From: JBCCMQ01 sp039026235
Lineage (GTDB): Bacteria; Pseudomonadota; Alphaproteobacteria; Rhodobacterales; Rhodobacteraceae
Direction: 5' to 3'
Assembly: GCA_039026235.1 (NCBI GenBank)
Contig: JBCCMQ010000001.1
Location: forward strand, 310,001-374,000
DNA length: 64,000 nt
Made by a program: the position numbers and the translations under genes. Shown in pieces: positions 8,783 through 17,072 of the stretch (within the stretch, counting starts at the first letter, position 1; each line of letters begins with the position of its first letter). Below the pieces are notes generated by a model, which was not told where the DNA came from, did not search any database, and worked only from the letters and a program-made list of their open reading frames with translations.

Positions 8783-8943
8783 CTTTGGCCAGATCGTTGG
8801 AATTCAGTGTGACGGATCAAGGGGCCGCAAACAGAATACTCTTCGTAACCCCACGTTCCCTTAGTAACGCGCTGATTTCGTTATCCTGAAGGCGGTATTT
8901 TATATATAAATAATTGTGTTAACGGCTGTGTGGGGCGTGTTTT

Positions 8944-9170
8944 ATGTATCAGACAGAGAATGCGGGCTTGCAGCGGGCAGATCGGGTCGATTTGGACTAC
9001 CGGGTTCGGGTGCAAGTCCAGGGTGCGCAGATCAATTCGAACGGCGGCCTGCCGTTGGTGCGCGAGCTTGATGACGCGCTCGGGCTGTCTGATCTGGCAG
9101 CAGCAGCATTGCGCGACAGCCGGCGGCGCTCGGGCAGAAAACACTTGCCCAGCAGAGCAGATTCAGGCGA
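8944..9170 (+). mobile_element. IS1380-family transposase N-terminal remnant
   Basis: The translation VRVQVQGAQINSNGGLPLVR, continuing with E-L-D-D-A-L-G-L-S-D-L-A-A-A-A-L-R-D-S-R-R, matches the N-terminal pattern of IS1380-type transposases (S-x-G-G-x-x-L-x-R-E-x-D-x-x-L-G-L, then D-x-R). After about residue 65 the similarity is lost and the frame runs into the next gene's leader, so only the first part survives. The exact ends and inverted repeats were not found. It lies between phnN and phnM, where the operon is otherwise interrupted. Confidence 0.55.
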
Positions 9171-9243
9171 TCTTTTCGACAATCGTCAGGCCACTTGGCG
9201 AATGTCGGATAAGAGTATTTTAGTGGAGCATTGGAGATCGGCG

Positions 9244-9966
9244 ATGAAAAAGCCTTTTTTTCCCGTTTTGTTGACGAGTATTTTCCAGATGGCGAGCGTT
9301 GTAGATGCAGCGGAAATACAAGCCGGAGTGTATTTGGACCTGATTGTCGATGCTCCGGGACAGGCGGTTTTTCAATCTGGTCCCGTCGATGTTGTCAGAA
9401 ACACAGTAATAAGTGGTGGGAGCGTTGGATTGAACAATGGCCTTAATGACTTCTTTGTTGTTGATATCTTTGCCGAACAGACTGCATCCATCACTGACAG
9501 GAGCGGTTTGTCAGGAAGGATCGAAGGCGGTACAGAGGTAAACCTTGATGCACCGATTACGAGTGAATTCCCTAACGGTCCACTTGAAGTTGTAAGCGCT
9601 GGGAACTTTAACTGGTTCAACACGGGCTTTACCATAAACAGGGACGCCGTTTGGAATACGAACAGAATTACATTGGATATAGCAGGGGACCTGCGTTTAT
9701 TCGATGTTGACTCGTTTCAGGTTGTTACCGGCTTGGGCGGGGATCTCGTTGAAAGTAACGACCTGGATCTGCTTGCGGATGTCTTGGGCGTTAACGGTAC
9801 AGTCGAATTTTTCCGTGCAGGCTTTGATACATACACCATCGAAGTTGCACCAACACCTGTGCCTACCCCCGGTGCCTTCCTTTTCATGATTTCTGGCATG
9901 TTTCTAACGACTCTACTCGCTTACTGTCGTGCGCGTTCATCCAAAATACTGGATGGCCCGATCTGA
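9244..9966 (+). CDS. putative exported protein with degenerate PEP/VPLPA-CTERM-like tail
   Basis: A 240-residue protein starting MKKPFFPVLLTSIF, a signal peptide ending near VDAAE (about residue 24), behind GGAG with good spacing. The middle is a beta-rich secreted domain with no recognised enzyme motif. The C-terminus has a proline motif (PVPTPGAFLF), a hydrophobic helix and a basic end (YCRARSSK), the layout of exosortase/VPLPA sorting tails but with a poor motif. The gene is visibly richer in A+T than the surrounding phn genes, suggesting transfer along with the transposase remnant. A longer frame from 8944 merely fuses the remnant to it. Confidence 0.6.
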   Translation: MKKPFFPVLLTSIFQMASVVDAAEIQAGVYLDLIVDAPGQAVFQSGPVDVVRNTVISGGSVGLNNGLNDFFVVDIFAEQTASITDRSGLSGRIEGGTEVNLDAPITSEFPNGPLEVVSAGNFNWFNTGFTINRDAVWNTNRITLDIAGDLRLFDVDSFQVVTGLGGDLVESNDLDLLADVLGVNGTVEFFRAGFDTYTIEVAPTPVPTPGAFLFMISGMFLTTLLAYCRARSSKILDGPI

Positions 9967-10222
9967 TCGGTCTGGTTTGATCGGTGGTGCATGACCGGCC
10001 GCTGGCACCACTGAACGATTGTTTCGGGCGCCGGTGGGCGGTAGCCGTTGACTTTGGCGCCAATGTGCGGGGTCGCCCAGAGCTGCGGCTCTACCGCTTT
10101 CCCGGAGGCGGTCTATGCTGGAAAGGAAAAGGCCGCCCCCCGCGAGAAGGCACAGTCCACTGTCCAATTTGGAGTAACATAGGCAAAGGGCCTTGCCCGC
10201 GCTTAGGGAACACCAAAACGCC
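9967..10222. other. intergenic stretch before phnM
   Basis: About 256 bp without a convincing gene. GATCGGT occurs twice close to its left edge. It probably belongs to the inserted segment that separates phnM from the rest of the operon, but no inverted repeats or target duplication could be defined. Confidence 0.4.
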
Positions 10223-11404
10223 ATGAATTCCATGACCAGTTCATCGACTGCGGCCTCGTCCGACGCGTCCGACATCTGCCTCGCCAATGCCCGGTTGGTT
10301 TTATCCGACCGCGTGCTGACCGGGTCGGTCACGATCGAAAAGGGACTGATAGCCAATATTGACGAAGGCGACCGCGTGGCGGACGGCGCTTTGGATTGCG
10401 GTGGTGATTTTGTGATGCCGGGTCTGGTCGAACTGCATACCGACAATCTGGAACGCCATATGGAACCCCGACCCGGTGTCGACTGGCCGCATCTTCCGGC
10501 GCTTATCGCCCATGATGCGGAACTGGCGGGCGCGGGAATTACAACAGTTTTCGACGCGTTGCGCGCCGGGTCAATCCACGGCGGCAAGGCACGCTTTTTC
10601 GACTATGCCCGCGCCATTGCAAACGAGCTTCTGGGTGCCCGTGCGGCTGGCATGTTCAAGATCAGTCACTTCCTGCATATCCGCGCGGAGATCTGTTCCG
10701 AGACCCTGCTGGAGGAACTGGCACGTTTCGGCGCGGATGACCGGGTCGGTATTGTCAGCCTGATGGACCACACGCCAGGCCAACGCCAGTTCGCCGACCT
10801 GTCGGTACACCGAAAATACGTCACCAAAAAACGGGGCATGTCGGACGATGAATTCGCCGAACACGCGGCCAATCTGATGCGTATTCGGGCCGAATTTGGC
10901 ACGAAACACGAGATTGGCGCCGTTGCCGAAGCCAGGCGGTTGGGTGCGGTACTGGCGAGCCATGACGACACGACCGTCGCGCACGTCCAAACATCGGCGC
11001 AAAACGGTGTGGGACTTGCCGAGTTTCCGACGACACTCGCGGCCGCGGCGGCCTGCAAGGAGCGCGGCATTGCCATCGTGATGGGGGCGCCCAACCTGAT
11101 CCGCGGAAGTTCCCATTCGGGGAATGTTGCGGCTGAAGAGCTTGCGCGCGCTGATCTGCTGGACATAGTCTCGTCCGACTATGCGCCTGCCGGATTGCTT
11201 TTGTCCGCCTTCAAGCTGGCCGAAATCTGGAACGATATCCCGCGTGCCATCGCCTGTGTGACGCAGAACCCGGCGCGGGCAGCCTCACTTTCCGATCGAG
11301 GAGCCATTTCTCTGGGCGCCAGGGGCGACGTCCTTCGGGTGGGGCACATGATGAACACGCCCTACCTGAGGGGTGTTTGGAGCAACGGAGCGCGGGTCGC
11401 ATAG
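10223..11404 (+). CDS. phnM: alpha-D-ribose 1-methylphosphonate 5-triphosphate diphosphatase PhnM
   Basis: About 393 residues of the amidohydrolase superfamily. The metal-site region GLVELHTDNLERHMEPRPGV is diagnostic of PhnM. Further conserved pieces are HFLHIRAEICSE, SLMDHTPGQRQF and SSDYAPAGLL. The enzyme releases pyrophosphate from the ribose-phosphonate triphosphate before PhnJ acts. The start is uncertain: ATGs at 10223 and 10232 are both possible, behind AGGGAAC. It lies downstream of the inserted segment and so may need its own promoter or read-through. Confidence 0.92.
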   Translation: MNSMTSSSTAASSDASDICLANARLVLSDRVLTGSVTIEKGLIANIDEGDRVADGALDCGGDFVMPGLVELHTDNLERHMEPRPGVDWPHLPALIAHDAELAGAGITTVFDALRAGSIHGGKARFFDYARAIANELLGARAAGMFKISHFLHIRAEICSETLLEELARFGADDRVGIVSLMDHTPGQRQFADLSVHRKYVTKKRGMSDDEFAEHAANLMRIRAEFGTKHEIGAVAEARRLGAVLASHDDTTVAHVQTSAQNGVGLAEFPTTLAAAAACKERGIAIVMGAPNLIRGSSHSGNVAAEELARADLLDIVSSDYAPAGLLLSAFKLAEIWNDIPRAIACVTQNPARAASLSDRGAISLGARGDVLRVGHMMNTPYLRGVWSNGARVA

Positions 11405-11593
11405 CGGCCAGTGGACACGCCGTGACCGCAGTTTGGCTCTGTCCGGCACTTTGAGTAATCAGCGTAAACGGTACGGACGGCATGCATAAAGCTGTACGTG
11501 ATTAGGCCGAGTTTGTCGTCGAAACTTACGCACTCAGTTCCATATTCTTGCCGGTGTGCAAGACCAAGTCCCGAAAAACCAAGTCTTGCGGCC

Positions 11594-12700
11594 CTATTCG
11601 GCCGCCTGCGACTGCCCTGACTCCGCGGCATTGATCGCCGGTTTGACCTGCTCAGCCAGGAGCACCATCGACCGTCGGGCGAGCGCGGGGTCAGCCCAGT
11701 CCTTGCCGCCGTAAAGAAGCGTCCCGAATTCTCCGGTTTCTTCTCGGAACTTCAAGAGTTCATCCGTCACCTTGTCCGGTGTCCCCCAGATGATCAGGCG
11801 ATCACAGACGTGTTCAAGCGTTACTTCGTCGTCGGGCTGATCCTTGTATTCCTTGAACAGATTGATCCGGCCATGTTTCTTCAACTTCGTGAAAAGCTGG
11901 CGATAGTAGAACACATAAGGGCTGTCGGGATCCGTCGCATAGCGCCGCGCGGTGTCGAGATCGTCGGCCACAAAAACTGACTTGGCCACACGCCAATTGG
12001 CCGGGTCGGCGACCCGGCCGGCCCGTTCGCAGCCTTCCACATATTTCGGCCAATGCGACCTGACCCATTGCGGCATCAGAAAGTTCGCGCTGATCGGATC
12101 CCATCCGCGCGCGGCCGCCTCGGTCACGCCCTTTGAGAACGGCGCGACCGCCGTCACGACGATGGGCGGATGTGGCCTTTGCAGCGGCACGGGCAGAAGA
12201 CCCTGCCCGATATCGAGCATCTGCGTACGGTCGGTCGTAACCGTCCAGTATTTGCCTTCGATTTTGTAGGGCGCATCGGTTTCCCAGATCTTCAGAACCG
12301 TGTTGATACATTCGATGAACATCTCGGCCCGGTCATTATTAAGATTGCCGAAAACCTCGGCGTCCGATGCAAGCCCGCCTGGTGAGATACCGAAGTTGAA
12401 CCGGCCATCGAGCATATGATCCAGCATGGCAATATCGGCGGCCACCTTTGCCGGGTGGCTGTTGGGCATATTCACGGTGCCGGTACCAAGGCGGATCTGT
12501 TTCACCGATGAGGCCAGCGAGGCCAGAAACATCATGCAATTGGTAATATTCTCGGCCTTGTCGGTCGAATGCTCTCCGACATAGGCCTCGGTAAAGCCCA
12601 GTTCGTCGGACAGCAGAAATGCTTCGCGATCTTCGGCGAGGCATAGCCGCCAGTCCTTCTCCAGCGGATGAATTGGCATCGTAAAAAAGCCAAGTTCCAT
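11594..12700 (-). CDS. LLM-class flavin-dependent monooxygenase (luciferase-like)
   Basis: A 368-residue protein with the luciferase-like TIM-barrel pattern: MELGFFTMPIHPLEKDW at the start, EAYVGEHSTDKAEN, LGTGTVNMPNSHPAKVAADI and GRFNFGISPGGLASDAEVFG. Such enzymes use reduced FMN from a partner reductase to oxygenate a small organic substrate; limonene and alkane-type monooxygenases are relatives. No reductase is adjacent. It is the first gene of the 11.6-25.6 kb catabolic island but its promoter lacks the palindrome shared by other genes there, so it may be separately controlled. Confidence 0.8.
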   Translation of the reverse strand: MELGFFTMPIHPLEKDWRLCLAEDREAFLLSDELGFTEAYVGEHSTDKAENITNCMMFLASLASSVKQIRLGTGTVNMPNSHPAKVAADIAMLDHMLDGRFNFGISPGGLASDAEVFGNLNNDRAEMFIECINTVLKIWETDAPYKIEGKYWTVTTDRTQMLDIGQGLLPVPLQRPHPPIVVTAVAPFSKGVTEAAARGWDPISANFLMPQWVRSHWPKYVEGCERAGRVADPANWRVAKSVFVADDLDTARRYATDPDSPYVFYYRQLFTKLKKHGRINLFKEYKDQPDDEVTLEHVCDRLIIWGTPDKVTDELLKFREETGEFGTLLYGGKDWADPALARRSMVLLAEQVKPAINAAESGQSQAAE

Positions 12701-12977
12701 AGGTGCACCTTTTCCTTGCTTGCCGCGAACCTAGTACCGGTCTGGCCGGGGACAAAATAATAATAAATAGCCATCCGCATTATGAAACATGATAGCCGCT
12801 GCGTTCTGTTAGAATTGCGCTGAAGCCGCACTGTTAGGCCTTATCATGATGCCGCTGCCCCGGTGAAAGGCGACCCCGCCAGAGACAGCCGCCAAGTCGG
12901 GCACTTGTATCAGATGCGTCTGACCTGGTGGCTTCACCGTTAAGGACAGCAGCACGGGAAGATTAAATCCCATCGCG
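12701..12977. other. intergenic region upstream of the LLM monooxygenase
   Basis: 277 bp without a gene. The part next to the monooxygenase start is A+T-rich (around 12755-12790) and presumably holds its promoter. No palindrome of the island type was found here. Confidence 0.4.
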
Positions 12978-14294
12978 TTAAAGCATGTAGTCCGGCAGCC
13001 AACTGGCCAATCCGGGAACCATGAGAACGATCAACGCTGCCACCAGAATCAGCAGAAAGTAGGGTGTCGAGCCCGCAAAAATTTTGCCCAACGTGGCCGT
13101 TTGGTCGGCCACGGCACCGCGCACTGTATAAACCAAAAGACCAAACGGCGGCGTCAGAAGTCCGGCCTCGATCACGAGGATGCCGAAGATGGCAAATGCG
13201 AGAGGGTCGACACCGAGGGCCATGGCGATGGGCGCGAAGATCGGGACCGTCAGGAGAATGATCGAAACCGAGTCAATCAGCATCCCGAGGATTATCCAGA
13301 TCAGCATCATCAGCGCGATCAACATCCAGGGTTCGAACCCAGCTCCAATGAACAGACCCTGAATGAAATTCACCGCACCGCCCAGGGCCAAAAGACGCGA
13401 ATACATCTGGGCGGTGATCAGCAGGAACATGATTGGCGCTGTTGTCCGGCCGGCCTGAAAGATCGCCTCGATGATTTCTTTGCCGCGCATGCCTTTGGCG
13501 AGGCCGATCAAAAGCGCCCCAATCGCCCCGAAACCGGCCGCTTCGGTCGGTGTGAAAACACCTGTCCAGATGCCCCCGATGACAAGGAAGACCAGCAGCA
13601 GGATGCCGATGCCACCAATCAGTTCGGAACGCAGCTCTTCGCGCGTAAGCGGAACCAAAGGCTCTTCAAAGGCAGGGGCGATCGTGGGATCAGAGATTGC
13701 CGCGATGATCACGTAGGCAGAGAAGAGCAGGGCCAGAAGAACGCCCGGCAGCACACCGGCGATGAACAATGCCCCGACGCTCATCTCAGTCAGGATCGCC
13801 CAGACGATCAGAAGCACGGAAGGTGGAATAAGCATGCCCAGGCAGGCCGATCCGGCTACGGCGCCCAGGGCAAAGGTCTGCTTGTAGCCCACCTTTTTCA
13901 TCTCGGGGTATGCGATGCGGGAAAAGGCGGCGGCGGCGGCGATGGACACGCCAGTGACGGCGGCGAACACCGTGTTACCCGCGATCGTGGCGATTGCCAG
14001 GCGGCCCGGAACGCGGCGAAGATAGCGGTCGCATATGCGGTAGAGATCGGACGCCGCCCCGGATCGCGATATGAAATCGCCCATCAGCACGAACAGGGGA
14101 ATGACGGCAAAGACATCCTTGCGGACCGCCTCATAGGCCGTGTTGCCAAGGATTGAAACGGCAGCTTCGAAACTGCCGAGCATCAGCCACACACCAAGTC
14201 CCGAACAGATCGCCAAAGCAATGCCGATGTGCGTTCCCAAAAGGATCAGGACGATCAGGAGCCCAAGCATCCAAAGTGCGATGTCGCCGCCCAT
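12978..14294 (-). CDS. TRAP transporter large permease subunit (DctM-type)
   Basis: A 438-residue, highly hydrophobic protein with the DctM layout of about 12 membrane segments. Family hallmarks visible are VRKDVFAVIPLFVLMGDFIS, IAGNTVFAAVTGVSIAAAAA, LGMLIPPSVLLIVWAILTE and TPTEAAGFGAIGALLIGLAK. It forms the ion-driven channel for the substrate captured by the periplasmic protein encoded divergently at 15049. It follows the small subunit gene after 9 bp. Confidence 0.93.
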   Translation of the reverse strand: MGGDIALWMLGLLIVLILLGTHIGIALAICSGLGVWLMLGSFEAAVSILGNTAYEAVRKDVFAVIPLFVLMGDFISRSGAASDLYRICDRYLRRVPGRLAIATIAGNTVFAAVTGVSIAAAAAFSRIAYPEMKKVGYKQTFALGAVAGSACLGMLIPPSVLLIVWAILTEMSVGALFIAGVLPGVLLALLFSAYVIIAAISDPTIAPAFEEPLVPLTREELRSELIGGIGILLLVFLVIGGIWTGVFTPTEAAGFGAIGALLIGLAKGMRGKEIIEAIFQAGRTTAPIMFLLITAQMYSRLLALGGAVNFIQGLFIGAGFEPWMLIALMMLIWIILGMLIDSVSIILLTVPIFAPIAMALGVDPLAFAIFGILVIEAGLLTPPFGLLVYTVRGAVADQTATLGKIFAGSTPYFLLILVAALIVLMVPGLASWLPDYML

Positions 14295-14303
14295 TGTCGT
14301 GCC

Positions 14304-14819
14304 TTACCGTAAGCTCTCGGGCATGGCGCCTGGGGCCTGCAATTCATCGATCAACTGGTCGCGCCAGTCGAGAATGATCATCGTAAGGTAAGCCCAGGCC
14401 CCGAAGACGGACATCGCCAAAACGGTGCCACGCACGGGCCACGTCGGCACCCGCAGCGCCCCTTCGCCTTCGTATTCTCCAATCCGGTACGCGTCCCAGA
14501 AGGACGGCCACGTGCTCCAGATAAGTCCGAGGAAAAAGAGCAGCCCCAGCAGGGCACCAACCGTCCGCAGGACCTTTCGAAAAACCGGGGATACCGCGTC
14601 GGCAAAGATTGATGTCCGCAGCATGGAGCCCGAATAAATCGCCAGAGGCAACTGCAGGAAAGTAATGGACACGACAGAGTTCTGGATGATCTCTTTGGTG
14701 CCGGGAATGGGGCTGTTCAGCAGACTTCGCCCGAACACATCCCCGAAGATCAGAAAAGCCAGCGCGAGCGTCCAGAAAGCCGAAAAAAGATGGATGGCCC
14801 GGGTTAACCGTATCAACAC
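14304..14819 (-). CDS. TRAP transporter small permease subunit (DctQ-type)
   Basis: A 171-residue protein with four membrane helices and the DctQ core (FLIFGDVFGRSLLNSPIPGT, followed by K-E-I-I-Q-N-S). It pairs with the large subunit next to it. Its promoter region is shared with the divergent substrate-binding protein gene. Confidence 0.9.
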   Translation of the reverse strand: MLIRLTRAIHLFSAFWTLALAFLIFGDVFGRSLLNSPIPGTKEIIQNSVVSITFLQLPLAIYSGSMLRTSIFADAVSPVFRKVLRTVGALLGLLFFLGLIWSTWPSFWDAYRIGEYEGEGALRVPTWPVRGTVLAMSVFGAWAYLTMIILDWRDQLIDELQAPGAMPESLR

Positions 14820-14892
14820 TACTCCGGCCTCCCACCCGTGCTGCGATCGTACCCGCCCAACCGTATTCTATGCGTTTTTTCGGTCAAGCCGA

Positions 14893-14912
14893 AATTTAGC
14901 GAACGATAAATT
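14893..14912. promoter_or_regulatory. palindrome, candidate TetR-type operator (TRAP promoter)
   Basis: AATTTAGCGAACGATAAATT lies in the 230-bp region between the divergent TRAP permease and binding-protein genes. Its core TTTAGCGAACGATAAA aligns with sites at 20819, 22751 and 25117 near the tetR gene. It is the weakest of the four matches (G in place of T in the left arm). Confidence 0.4.
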
Positions 14913-15048
14913 AGCCTTCGAAGCGCTTGACCGATACCCGTTTTCCATGTGGAAATGGCACGATAATTAGCAGTCGATAGATAATAGAAGACCGCTAAGC
15001 TTAAAATGCGGGTGTCCATCACCCGCACGTGCTGATGGGAGGAATAGC

Positions 15049-16119
15049 ATGAAAAACAAGACCGCGCTTGTGACAGCGTCGGCCATCGCTTTCGCGGCAA
15101 TGGCCGCGCAGACCGCCATGGCTGACACATTTACTTTCCGGATCGGCTCTGGCCATCCCAACGGACCGGCCGTCTACGTTGCCGACACCGCCAACTTCTT
15201 CGTGCCCGAAGTGAAAAAGCGTGCCGAAGCCGCCGGTCATACGGTGGAATTCGTCGAAGGGTACGGCGGAGCGATCGCGGGCGTCGCGGAAACGCTTGAA
15301 TCGGTCCAGAACGGCATTCTGGACATTGGGGCGTATTGCATCTGTTTCGAGCCGGCGAAGCTTTTCCTGCACAACTTCCCTTACTATACGCCCTTCGGTC
15401 CGCAGGATTCGGGTCAGGCTATGGACGCGGTGCGTGCGACCTATGACGCGGTACCCTGGCTGGGCGAGCAGTTCGAGGCAGAATATGACCAGGTTCTTCT
15501 AGGTCTGCACGGCTGGGACAACTATCATCTGGGCACAACGGACCCCTGGGATACAGTCGAAGACCTTCAGGGTGTCAAAGTCGGTGGTGCAGGCCCCAAC
15601 CTTCCCTGGTTGGAATTTGCCGGTGCAGTTCCCGTACAATCCACCCTTCCTGATGGTTATCTTTCATTGCAAACAGGCGTTTACAACGGGTGGCTCATGT
15701 TCCCCTCCGCCTATCTTGGCTTCAAGTTTTATGAGCCAGCACCACACTACACGCTGATTGGCTTCGGTGCGATGGGCGTCAACGCCTTGACCATGAACAA
15801 GCGCAAGTTCGACAGCCTGCCCGCGGATATGCAGCAGATCCTGATCGAGGTTGGGCAGGCCTATGAAGACCAGGCGGGTGCTTCGCTGGATGCCCGGCAG
15901 GCCAGCGGCCTGAAGGGGCTTGCCGACGTCGGTGCCGAGATCAAAGAGCTGCCGGAAGAGGCGCGCGCAGGCTGGGCCGAAAGTCTCAAGGACTTTCCAG
16001 CGCAACAGGCCGCAGATGCCAACGGTCGCGGGATGCCCGGCACGGAAGTGCTGACGACCTACCTGAAGGCCGTGGCCGACACGGGCTACAGCATGCCGAT
16101 CGACTACGCCGTCGAATAA
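15049..16119 (+). CDS. TRAP transporter periplasmic substrate-binding protein (DctP-type)
   Basis: A 356-residue binding protein with a signal peptide (MKNKTALVTASAIAFAAMAA, cleavage after AMA near residue 25). Family features are an N-terminal strand FRIGSGHPNGP, a hinge region VEDLQGVKVGG, and LQTGVYNGWLMFP in the ligand lobe. Preceded by GGGAGGAAT. Divergent from dctQM, so the complete importer is present. The ligand cannot be read off; context suggests the compound degraded by the neighbouring oxidoreductases. Confidence 0.9.
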   Translation: MKNKTALVTASAIAFAAMAAQTAMADTFTFRIGSGHPNGPAVYVADTANFFVPEVKKRAEAAGHTVEFVEGYGGAIAGVAETLESVQNGILDIGAYCICFEPAKLFLHNFPYYTPFGPQDSGQAMDAVRATYDAVPWLGEQFEAEYDQVLLGLHGWDNYHLGTTDPWDTVEDLQGVKVGGAGPNLPWLEFAGAVPVQSTLPDGYLSLQTGVYNGWLMFPSAYLGFKFYEPAPHYTLIGFGAMGVNALTMNKRKFDSLPADMQQILIEVGQAYEDQAGASLDARQASGLKGLADVGAEIKELPEEARAGWAESLKDFPAQQAADANGRGMPGTEVLTTYLKAVADTGYSMPIDYAVE

Positions 16120-16134
16120 GACCGATGACTTAAC

Positions 16135-16157
16135 GGGGCGATCCGGATGGTCGCCCC
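16135..16157 (+). terminator. hairpin downstream of the TRAP binding protein
   Basis: GGGGCGA and TCGCCCC form a perfect 7-bp stem with a 9-base loop, 15 bases after the stop and before the next co-directional gene. No T-run follows. It probably acts as a partial terminator or mRNA 3' stabiliser, leaving more transcript for the binding protein. Confidence 0.5.
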
Positions 16158-16181
16158 ATTGCCTGTTGGAAAGGCCTGCCC

Positions 16182-17060
16182 ATGGCGTTGTCGGACCGGA
16201 TCCCATATCAGGCGATCGTGGACAGACCAAAGCTCACACTGCCAGATGGCAAGCGACTTGCGGTCTGGGTCATTCTCAATGCCGAGGAATGGCGGATCGA
16301 ACGTGCAATGCCGCGCACGGTGCTGCCGCCGCCCATGGGACAGCCGCTTTTGCCGGATGTCCCCAACTGGTCGTGGCACGAATACGGCATGCGGTCAGGT
16401 TTCTGGCGCCAGTGGGAGGCCCTGACAGACCGGGCCATTCCCACGACATTTGCCGTCAATGGCAGCGTGTGCCGCACCTACAAGCGGGTCGCCGACGCGG
16501 CAAAGGATGCGGGGTGGGAGTTCATGGGGCACGGCTTTTTGCAGGGGCCCATGCACCGTCTCGATGACCAGGAGGCGGCAATCCGGGACGCGGTCGCCGC
16601 CATCGAGGCGTTCTGGGGTCGTCCGCCCCGCAGCTGGGAAAGCCCCGGACTGACCGAAACGGATGAAACCCTTAATCTTCTGCGCAAATACGGGATCGAA
16701 TATGTCGCCGACTGGGTTATCGATGATCTGCCGGAATGTATCGACACACCCTACGGACAGATCACGACCGTGCCTTACACGGTCGAGACCAATGACATCA
16801 CCGTTTTCGCCCTGCAGGGACACGAATCGGACGTGTTTTTCAAACGGGGTCAGGACCAGTTCGACCGCCTTTATGCGGAAGCGTCGGACAACGCACGGGT
16901 CATGGCGATCTCTATCCACCCCTATATCACTGGCGCACCGCACCGCATCAAGTATCTAGAGCAATTGCTTGATTACGTAGGATCTTTCGATGGTGTGGCC
17001 TGGATGACGGCCAGCGAAATCGGCGATTGGTACACCGCAGCGATCGGCAAGACCGCTTAG
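16182..17060 (+). CDS. polysaccharide deacetylase-family hydrolase (PuuE/HpPgdA-like)
   Basis: A 292-residue NodB-fold protein. Visible are TFAVNGSVCRTYKRVADAAK, GWEFMGHGFLQGPMHR, a strand with SWESPGLTETDETL, YVADWVIDDLP and ISIHPYITGAPHR. This subtype includes cofactor-independent allantoinase PuuE and peptidoglycan deacetylase-like proteins and often acts on cyclic amides or ureides rather than polysaccharide. It follows the TRAP binding protein, so a role in hydrolysing an imported ring compound is plausible but unproven. Confidence 0.75.
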   Translation: MALSDRIPYQAIVDRPKLTLPDGKRLAVWVILNAEEWRIERAMPRTVLPPPMGQPLLPDVPNWSWHEYGMRSGFWRQWEALTDRAIPTTFAVNGSVCRTYKRVADAAKDAGWEFMGHGFLQGPMHRLDDQEAAIRDAVAAIEAFWGRPPRSWESPGLTETDETLNLLRKYGIEYVADWVIDDLPECIDTPYGQITTVPYTVETNDITVFALQGHESDVFFKRGQDQFDRLYAEASDNARVMAISIHPYITGAPHRIKYLEQLLDYVGSFDGVAWMTASEIGDWYTAAIGKTA

Positions 17061-17072
17061 GCCCCTGGCGGC

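Noticed and set aside
8785..8889. short 34-codon frame directly after phnN
   Set aside because: Too short, starts with TTG without a ribosome binding site and has no recognisable similarity.
8944..9966. 340-residue single protein starting at 8944
   Set aside because: The first 100 residues are a transposase remnant and the rest begins with its own ribosome binding site and signal peptide at 9244, so it is a chance in-frame fusion.
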